Below are positions 3,367 to 7,893 of a stretch of DNA of 7,893 bases, one piece after another. The notes under the pieces are model-generated. The model made no database searches, was not told where the DNA came from, and saw nothing but the letters and a program-made list of their open reading frames with translations. This stretch comes from Gammaproteobacteria bacterium (GTDB taxonomy: Bacteria > Pseudomonadota > Gammaproteobacteria > Pseudomonadales > Pseudohongiellaceae). A program made the position numbers and the translations under genes. The DNA lies in NCBI GenBank assembly GCA_007571115.1, contig RKSA01000133.1, positions 1 to 7,893 of the forward strand, given 5' to 3'. Positions within the stretch are counted from its first letter, which is position 1. The number at the start of each line of letters is the position of its first letter.

Positions 3367-5979
3367 ATGGGCCCTGACAGGTTTACCAGCAAGCTGCAAG
3401 CGGCCTGTGCCGAGGCACGCTCGCTCGCTCTCGCCAACCGCAGCAGCACGATCGAGCCCGCGCATCTGCTGCTCGCCCTGCTCAACGAGCAGGGCGGCAC
3501 GGTGTGCGCCTTGCTGGCAAAGGCCGGCTGCAATTGCTCGGAGCTGCGCACCGCCCTCGAGCAGCTCGTTGGCGAGCTGCCGCGGATGAGCCGTCACGAC
3601 GGCCAATTGTCGGTCTCTGCCGAATTGGGCAAGCTGTTCAATCGCGCCGAAACCATCGCCGCAGAGCAGGGTGACAGCCACGTCGCCAGCGAGATCGTGC
3701 TGCTCGCGGCCCTGGGCGATTCGGGGCCGGTCGGCAAGTTGCTCAAGTTCCATGGGGTCAAGGCCGAAGCCTTGCAAGCGGCGATCGCCGAGCTGCGCGG
3801 CGGCGAGGCCGTTTCGGACGCCGAAGCCGAAACGAACCGGCAGGCCCTCGAACGCTATTGCACCGATCTCACCGAGCGCGCGCGAATCGGCGAACTCGAT
3901 CCGGTGATCGGCCGCGACAGCGAGATTCGCCGCGCCATCCAGGTCTTGCAGCGCCGCACCAAGAACAACCCCGTGCTGATCGGCGAACCCGGAGTCGGCA
4001 AGACCGCGATCATCGAGGGTCTGGCGCAGCGAATCGTCAACGGCGAAGTCCCGGAAGGGCTGCAAGGCAAGAGCATCCTCGCTCTCGACTTCGGAGCGCT
4101 GATCGCCGGAGCGAAGTTTCGCGGCGAATTCGAGGAGCGGCTCAAGGCGGTGCTCAAGGAAATCGCCTCCCGCGAAGGCTCGGTGATCGTGTTCATCGAC
4201 GAACTGCACACCCTGGTCGGCGCCGGCAAGGCCGAAGGCGCCATGGACGCCGGCAACATGCTCAAGCCCGCGCTCGCCCGGGGAAGCCTTCATTGCGTCG
4301 GCGCCACGACGCTCAACGAATACATGCAGCATATCGAGAAGGACGCGGCCCTCGAGCGGCGTTTCCAGAAAGTCCTCGTCGAGGAGCCCGGCGAGGAGGA
4401 CACCGTGGCGATCCTGCGCGGCTTGAAGGAGCGCTACGAAGTCCATCACGGCGTCGAGATCGCGGACTCGGCGATCATCGCCGCGGCAAGGCTCGCGCAG
4501 CGCTACGTCGCTGACCGGCAGCTCCCCGACAAGGCCATCGACCTGATCGACGAGGCAGCGAGCATGATCCGCATGGAAATCGACTCGAAGCCCGAAGAGA
4601 TGGACATGCTCGAGCGCCGTCTGATCCAGTTGAAGATCGAGCGCGAAGCGATGAAAAAGGACCGCGACTCCCGGGCGAGGCAGCGCCGCGAAAAGCTGCA
4701 CGGGGAAATCGCGGCCCTCGAACGCGAATACGCCGACCTCGACGAGATCTGGAAAGCCGAAAAGGCTTCGCTGCAAGGCTCGCAGTCGATCAAGTCGGGC
4801 CTGGAAAAGGCGCGAATCGACCTCGAGGCTGCGCAACGCGCCGGCGATCTCGAACGAATGTCGGAGATCCAGTACGGCCTGATTCCGGATCTCGAGAAAA
4901 AGCTAGCCGAAGCCAGCGAGCAGGCAGTTTCGGCGAGGCGCCTGCTGCGCAATCGGGTCACCGAGGAGGAAGTCGCCGAGATTCTCTCGCGAGCGACGGG
5001 AATTCCGGTGAGCAAGATGCTGCAAGGCGACCGGCAACGCCTGCTCGAAATGGAAGACGTGCTGCGGCAGCGAGTTGTCGGCCAGGAAGAGGCGGTCGCT
5101 GCGGTAGCCAATGCGGTGCGCCGCGCCCGCTCGGGCCTTGCCGACCCCCAGCGGCCCAATGGCTCGTTCCTGTTCCTCGGCCCGACCGGAGTCGGCAAGA
5201 CCGAACTGTGCAAGGCGCTGGCCGATTTTCTCTTCGACAGCGAGGCGGCGATGGTTCGCATCGACATGTCGGAATTCATGGAGCAGCATTCGGTCGCCAA
5301 GCTGATCGGTGCGCCGCCGGGCTACGTCGGCCACGAACAGGGCGGCTATCTCACCGAAGCCGTTCGCCGCCGCCCGTATTCGGTGCTGCTGCTCGATGAG
5401 GTCGAGAAAGCCCACGCGGAAGTCTTCAACGTGCTGCTGCAAGTGCTCGACGATGGTCGGCTCACCGACAGCCATGGCCGCACGGTCGATTTCCGCAATA
5501 CCGTCATCATCATGACCTCGAACCTCGGTTCGGAGCAGATACAGCGATTGATGCGCGATGCAAGCCCGGATCGCGATGCCCACGAAAACCTCAGGCGCCC
5601 GGTGCTCGATGCGGTGCTGCGCCATTTTCCCCCCGAATTCGTTAACCGCATCGACGAGCTCGTCGTCTTCCGCCCCCTCGGCAAGCAAGAGATCCTGCGC
5701 ATCGCGAGCTTGCAGGCACGCTTGCTCAACCAGCGCCTCGCCAGCGCTGAATTGCAGCTCGACATCTCGCCAGCGGCGCTGCGGCAGCTCGCCGAAGCCG
5801 GATTCGACCCGGTGTTTGGCGCGCGGCCGCTCAAGCGCGTTTTCCGCCAGCGAATCGAGAATCCCCTCGCGCAGCACGTTCTCGCCGGAAAATTTGGCCC
5901 TGGCGACACGATTGCCATTGAGCCTGACGGCGATGGCGAATTACAATTCCGCGCTGGCGCCGCCGCTGCCGCAGCTTGA
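3367..5979 (+). CDS. clpB: ATP-dependent protein disaggregase ClpB (Hsp100)
   Basis: ClpB is the cytoplasmic hexameric AAA+ chaperone that extracts polypeptides from aggregates with DnaK/DnaJ/GrpE. The 870 residues (E. coli 857) comprise the Clp N-domain (about 1-145), NBD1 with Walker A GEPGVGKT (206-213, Lys212), Walker B VIVFIDE (Glu279) and arginine fingers Arg331/332; the coiled-coil middle domain (about 409-525); and NBD2 with GPTGVGKT (605-612, Lys611), Walker B VLLLDE (Glu678), pore loop GYVG (Tyr653) and sensor-2 GAR (818-820). ATPase residues sit at E. coli numbering through Glu678. Oddities are Phe251 in the NBD1 pore loop (KFRG instead of KYRG), Val149 encoded by GTT, four cysteines in the N-domain, and a six-alanine C-terminus. 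GAGG (3354-3357) lies nine bases before the ATG. A sigma-32 promoter precedes the gene, and ilvI follows after 37 bases. Confidence 0.98.
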   Translation: MGPDRFTSKLQAACAEARSLALANRSSTIEPAHLLLALLNEQGGTVCALLAKAGCNCSELRTALEQLVGELPRMSRHDGQLSVSAELGKLFNRAETIAAEQGDSHVASEIVLLAALGDSGPVGKLLKFHGVKAEALQAAIAELRGGEAVSDAEAETNRQALERYCTDLTERARIGELDPVIGRDSEIRRAIQVLQRRTKNNPVLIGEPGVGKTAIIEGLAQRIVNGEVPEGLQGKSILALDFGALIAGAKFRGEFEERLKAVLKEIASREGSVIVFIDELHTLVGAGKAEGAMDAGNMLKPALARGSLHCVGATTLNEYMQHIEKDAALERRFQKVLVEEPGEEDTVAILRGLKERYEVHHGVEIADSAIIAAARLAQRYVADRQLPDKAIDLIDEAASMIRMEIDSKPEEMDMLERRLIQLKIEREAMKKDRDSRARQRREKLHGEIAALEREYADLDEIWKAEKASLQGSQSIKSGLEKARIDLEAAQRAGDLERMSEIQYGLIPDLEKKLAEASEQAVSARRLLRNRVTEEEVAEILSRATGIPVSKMLQGDRQRLLEMEDVLRQRVVGQEEAVAAVANAVRRARSGLADPQRPNGSFLFLGPTGVGKTELCKALADFLFDSEAAMVRIDMSEFMEQHSVAKLIGAPPGYVGHEQGGYLTEAVRRRPYSVLLLDEVEKAHAEVFNVLLQVLDDGRLTDSHGRTVDFRNTVIIMTSNLGSEQIQRLMRDASPDRDAHENLRRPVLDAVLRHFPPEFVNRIDELVVFRPLGKQEILRIASLQARLLNQRLASAELQLDISPAALRQLAEAGFDPVFGARPLKRVFRQRIENPLAQHVLAGKFGPGDTIAIEPDGDGELQFRAGAAAAAA
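5918..5947 (+). promoter_or_regulatory. Candidate ilvIH promoter inside the clpB 3' end
   Basis: TTGAGC (5918-5923), an 18-base spacer and TACAAT (5942-5947) resemble a sigma-70 promoter (four of six and five of six matches). The -10 lies in a small AT-rich palindrome, GAATTACAATTC (5938-5949), that stands out from the GC-rich surroundings. Transcription would start near 5954, about 60 bases before ilvI. The site is coding sequence of clpB, so chance is possible. Confidence 0.35.
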
Positions 5980-6016
5980 GCTGCCCGGCCCGGCATCAGC
6001 CAGCGAGTGAAGGGAA

Positions 6017-7786
6017 ATGAGCAGCAACGGCAGCGAAAGCAGCGACAGCAACGAAGCGGGGGAACTGCTTTCCGGCGGCGAAATGCTGATCCGCGCCCTG
6101 CGCGATGCCGGCGTGAAGATCATTTTCGGCTATCCTGGCGGCGCCGTGCTGCACATCTACGACGCGATTTTCCACCAGGACGACGTGGAACACATCCTCG
6201 TCCGCCACGAGCAGGCCGCGACCCATGCCGCCGACGGCTATGCCCGGGCCACCGGCGAGGCCGGCGTGGTGCTCGTGACTTCGGGGCCCGGCGCGACCAA
6301 TGCGGTCACCGGAATCGCCACCGCCTACATGGACTCGATCCCCATGGTGGTGATTTCAGGCCAGGTCGAAAGCCGCATGGTCGGCACCGACGCTTTCCAG
6401 GAAACCGACATGGTCGGAATTTCCCGACCCATCGTCAAGCACAGCTTCATCGCTCGCAATGCTGCGGAAATCCCGCTGCTCGTGAAGAAGGCCTTCCATA
6501 TCGCGACGACGGGCCGCCAGGGCCCCGTCGTCATCGACATCCCCAAGGACACCACCGACCCTCGAGCCAAGTTTCCCTACGCGTATCCGGGCGAGATCAG
6601 CCTGCGTTCCTATGCGGTTCCCGGCAAGGGCCACCCCGGCCAGGTGCGCAAGGCCATCGAGGCTCTCGCCGAGGCGAAACGCCCGATGCTCTACAGCGGC
6701 GGCGGAGTGATCCAGGGCGAGGCATCAGGCGTCTTGACGCGCTTCGCCAGGCTGCTCGGCTGCCCCGTGACGAATACCTTGATGGGGCTTGGCGCCTTTC
6801 CGGCAAGCGATCCGCAGTTCGTCGGCATGCTCGGCATGCACGGCACCTACGAGGCGAACATGGCGATGCACTACTGTGATGTGCTGCTTTGCATCGGTGC
6901 GCGTTTCGACGATCGCGTCACCAATTCCGATGTCGGCAAGTTCTGCCCCGATGCGACGATCGTGCATATCGACATCGATCCGGCCTCGATCTCGAAAACC
7001 GTCGCTGCGGACATTCCCATCGTCGGGCCTGCGGCTGCGGTGCTCGAGGACATGATCGGCGAAATCGAGCGTTCCGAGGCAAAGCCCGATCCCGCCGCGC
7101 TGAAAATCTGGTGGCAGCAGATTGATCGCTGGCGGGAGAAGGATTCGCTGGCGGTTCCCGAGCCGCGCAACGGCCTGATCAAGCCGCAGCAGGTCGTCAG
7201 GCTCGTCCACGAACTGACTGGAGGCGACGCCTTCGTCTCGTCGGACGTCGGCCAGCACCAGATGTTCGCCGCCCAGCACTACGGTTTCGACAAGCCGCGC
7301 CGCTGGATCAATTCAGGCGGCCTCGGCACCATGGGTTTCGGCCTGCCGGCCGCCATGGGCGCGCAATTCGCCTTCCCCGAGGCGGTTTCGGTGTGCATCA
7401 CGGGGGAGGGCAGCTTCCTCATGAACATGCAGGAATTCGCGACCTGCATGCAGTACCGCCTGCCGATCAAGATCATCTGCCTGAACAACCAGGCCCTCGG
7501 CATGGTCAAGCAATGGCAGGACATGCAGTACGGCGGCCGCCATAGCCACAGCACCTATGCCGAATCGCTGCCCGATTTCGTCAGGCTCGCCGAATCCTTC
7601 GGCCACGTCGGCATCCGCATCAGCGAGCCAGAGCGGTTGCGCGAGCAGCTCGAGCGATGCTTCTCCCTGCGCGAGCGGCTGGTCTTCGTCGATGTGCGGG
7701 TCGACCCCGACGAGCACGTCTATCCCATGGCGATCAAGGGCGGCGCAATGAAGGACATGGTCCTGAGCAAGACGGAGAGAACCTGA
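6017..7786 (+). CDS. ilvI: Acetolactate synthase, large (catalytic) subunit
   Basis: This thiamin-diphosphate and FAD enzyme condenses two pyruvates to acetolactate, or pyruvate with 2-ketobutyrate, the first common step of valine, leucine and isoleucine synthesis. The 589 residues (E. coli IlvI 574) show the N-terminal ThDP domain with FGYPGGAVLHIYD and catalytic Glu65 in HEQAA, SGPGATNAVTGIATAYMDSIP, AFQETDMVGISRPIVKHSF, the FAD-domain signature GARFDDRVTN (294-303), and the C-terminal ThDP domain with GEGSFLMNMQEF...LNN (463-491) and MVKQWQDM. The end, EHVYPMAIKGGAMKDMVLSKTERT, closely follows E. coli IlvI, which with ilvH next door favours ilvI over ilvB. An in-frame TGA (6008-6010) makes 6017 the first ATG; its AGGG is only two bases away, so Met23 (6083) is an alternative. 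Residues 2-17 are a Ser/Asn/Glu-rich extension. It overlaps ilvH by one base. Confidence 0.95.
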   Translation: MSSNGSESSDSNEAGELLSGGEMLIRALRDAGVKIIFGYPGGAVLHIYDAIFHQDDVEHILVRHEQAATHAADGYARATGEAGVVLVTSGPGATNAVTGIATAYMDSIPMVVISGQVESRMVGTDAFQETDMVGISRPIVKHSFIARNAAEIPLLVKKAFHIATTGRQGPVVIDIPKDTTDPRAKFPYAYPGEISLRSYAVPGKGHPGQVRKAIEALAEAKRPMLYSGGGVIQGEASGVLTRFARLLGCPVTNTLMGLGAFPASDPQFVGMLGMHGTYEANMAMHYCDVLLCIGARFDDRVTNSDVGKFCPDATIVHIDIDPASISKTVAADIPIVGPAAAVLEDMIGEIERSEAKPDPAALKIWWQQIDRWREKDSLAVPEPRNGLIKPQQVVRLVHELTGGDAFVSSDVGQHQMFAAQHYGFDKPRRWINSGGLGTMGFGLPAAMGAQFAFPEAVSVCITGEGSFLMNMQEFATCMQYRLPIKIICLNNQALGMVKQWQDMQYGGRHSHSTYAESLPDFVRLAESFGHVGIRISEPERLREQLERCFSLRERLVFVDVRVDPDEHVYPMAIKGGAMKDMVLSKTERT

Positions 7787-7893
7787 TGCGCCGCATCATC
7801 TCGATCCTCATGGAGAACGAGCCTGGCGCGCTGTCCCGGGTGGTCGGGCTGTTTTCCCAGCGCAACTACAACATCGATTCGCTGACCGTCGCC
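7786..7893 (+). CDS. ilvH: Acetolactate synthase, small (regulatory) subunit, N-terminal fragment (3' end outside window)
   Basis: The first 36 codons of the acetolactate synthase regulatory subunit, which binds IlvI, stimulates it and in most bacteria confers valine feedback inhibition. The visible residues, MRRIISILMENEPGALSRVV followed by GLFSQRNYNIDSLTVA, are the first strand and helix of the ACT domain and match E. coli IlvH almost residue for residue. The ATG overlaps the ilvI stop in TGATG, and GGAG (7774-7777) lies eight bases upstream inside the last ilvI codons, so translation is probably coupled to keep the subunits balanced. Whether the valine-binding residues further along are kept cannot be seen. 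Confidence 0.95.
   Translation, partial: MRRIISILMENEPGALSRVVGLFSQRNYNIDSLTVA

Noticed and set aside
3199..4836. 545-codon open frame antisense to pgeF/clpB
   Set aside because: It mirrors clpB codons in a GC-rich gene, shows no recognisable domain, and the clpB product on the other strand is fully conserved. Long antisense frames are expected at this GC content.
4903..5877. 324-codon open frame antisense to the clpB 3' half
   Set aside because: Shadow of the NBD2 region of clpB; no domain recognised and no ribosome site seen.
5971..5984. GCAGCT-TG-AGCTGC palindrome over the clpB stop as a terminator
   Set aside because: The stem is at most five pairs with a four-base loop and no T-run follows; GC-rich palindromes of this size are common by chance.
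7403..7411. Loss of the ThDP motif GDG (GEG at residues 463-465 of IlvI)
   Set aside because: Glu in place of Asp at this position is, as I recall, common in IlvI of other beta- and gammaproteobacteria, and the rest of the motif to LNN is intact. It is not evidence of inactivity.

Overview
The window reads as an ordinary, gene-dense chromosomal segment of a GC-rich proteobacterium, most likely a gammaproteobacterium. GC content is by eye in the low to mid 60s percent. The main argument is gene order: bamD (divergent) - rluD - pgeF - clpB is the arrangement known from Escherichia coli (yfiO-rluD-yfiH-clpB), and all four proteins carry the expected motifs at nearly the same residue numbers as in E. 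coli. The species cannot be named from this sequence.

Layout: (1) 1-405, plus strand, the C-terminal end of a glutamine-dependent NAD+ synthetase (nadE). (2) 402-1409, minus strand, the outer-membrane assembly lipoprotein BamD; its stop codon interlocks with that of nadE in a shared CTAG. (3) 1410-1480, a 71-bp divergent promoter region containing a 19-bp imperfect palindrome where the two predicted -10 elements overlap. (4) 1481-2497 rluD and 2463-3209 pgeF, plus strand, overlapping by 35 bp. (5) 3210-3366, the largest intergenic gap (157 bp), with a 9-bp perfect stem-loop, a near-consensus sigma-32 (heat-shock) promoter and four tandem pentanucleotide repeats in the clpB leader. (6) 3367-5979 clpB, the disaggregase. 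(7) 6017-7786 ilvI and 7786-7893 (cut by the window edge) ilvH, the two subunits of acetolactate synthase, joined by TGATG stop/start coupling. No gene-free stretch exceeds 157 bp.

Functional grouping: BamD (envelope biogenesis), RluD (23S rRNA pseudouridylation), PgeF (peptidoglycan precursor quality control) and ClpB (protein disaggregation) are a conserved neighbourhood rather than one pathway. IlvI and IlvH form one enzyme of branched-chain amino-acid synthesis. The junction least predicted by E. coli synteny is clpB-ilvIH: 37 bp, no obvious terminator, so heat-shock transcription could run into ilvIH. A weak housekeeping promoter candidate lies in the clpB 3' end.

I looked for an undescribed system, mobile element, CRISPR array, RNA gene or toxin-antitoxin pair and saw none. 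The points worth a second look are regulatory or are terminal protein extensions: a repeated motif in the BamD C-terminal extension, a poly-Glu tail on RluD, a poly-Ala tail on ClpB and a Ser-rich leader on IlvI.
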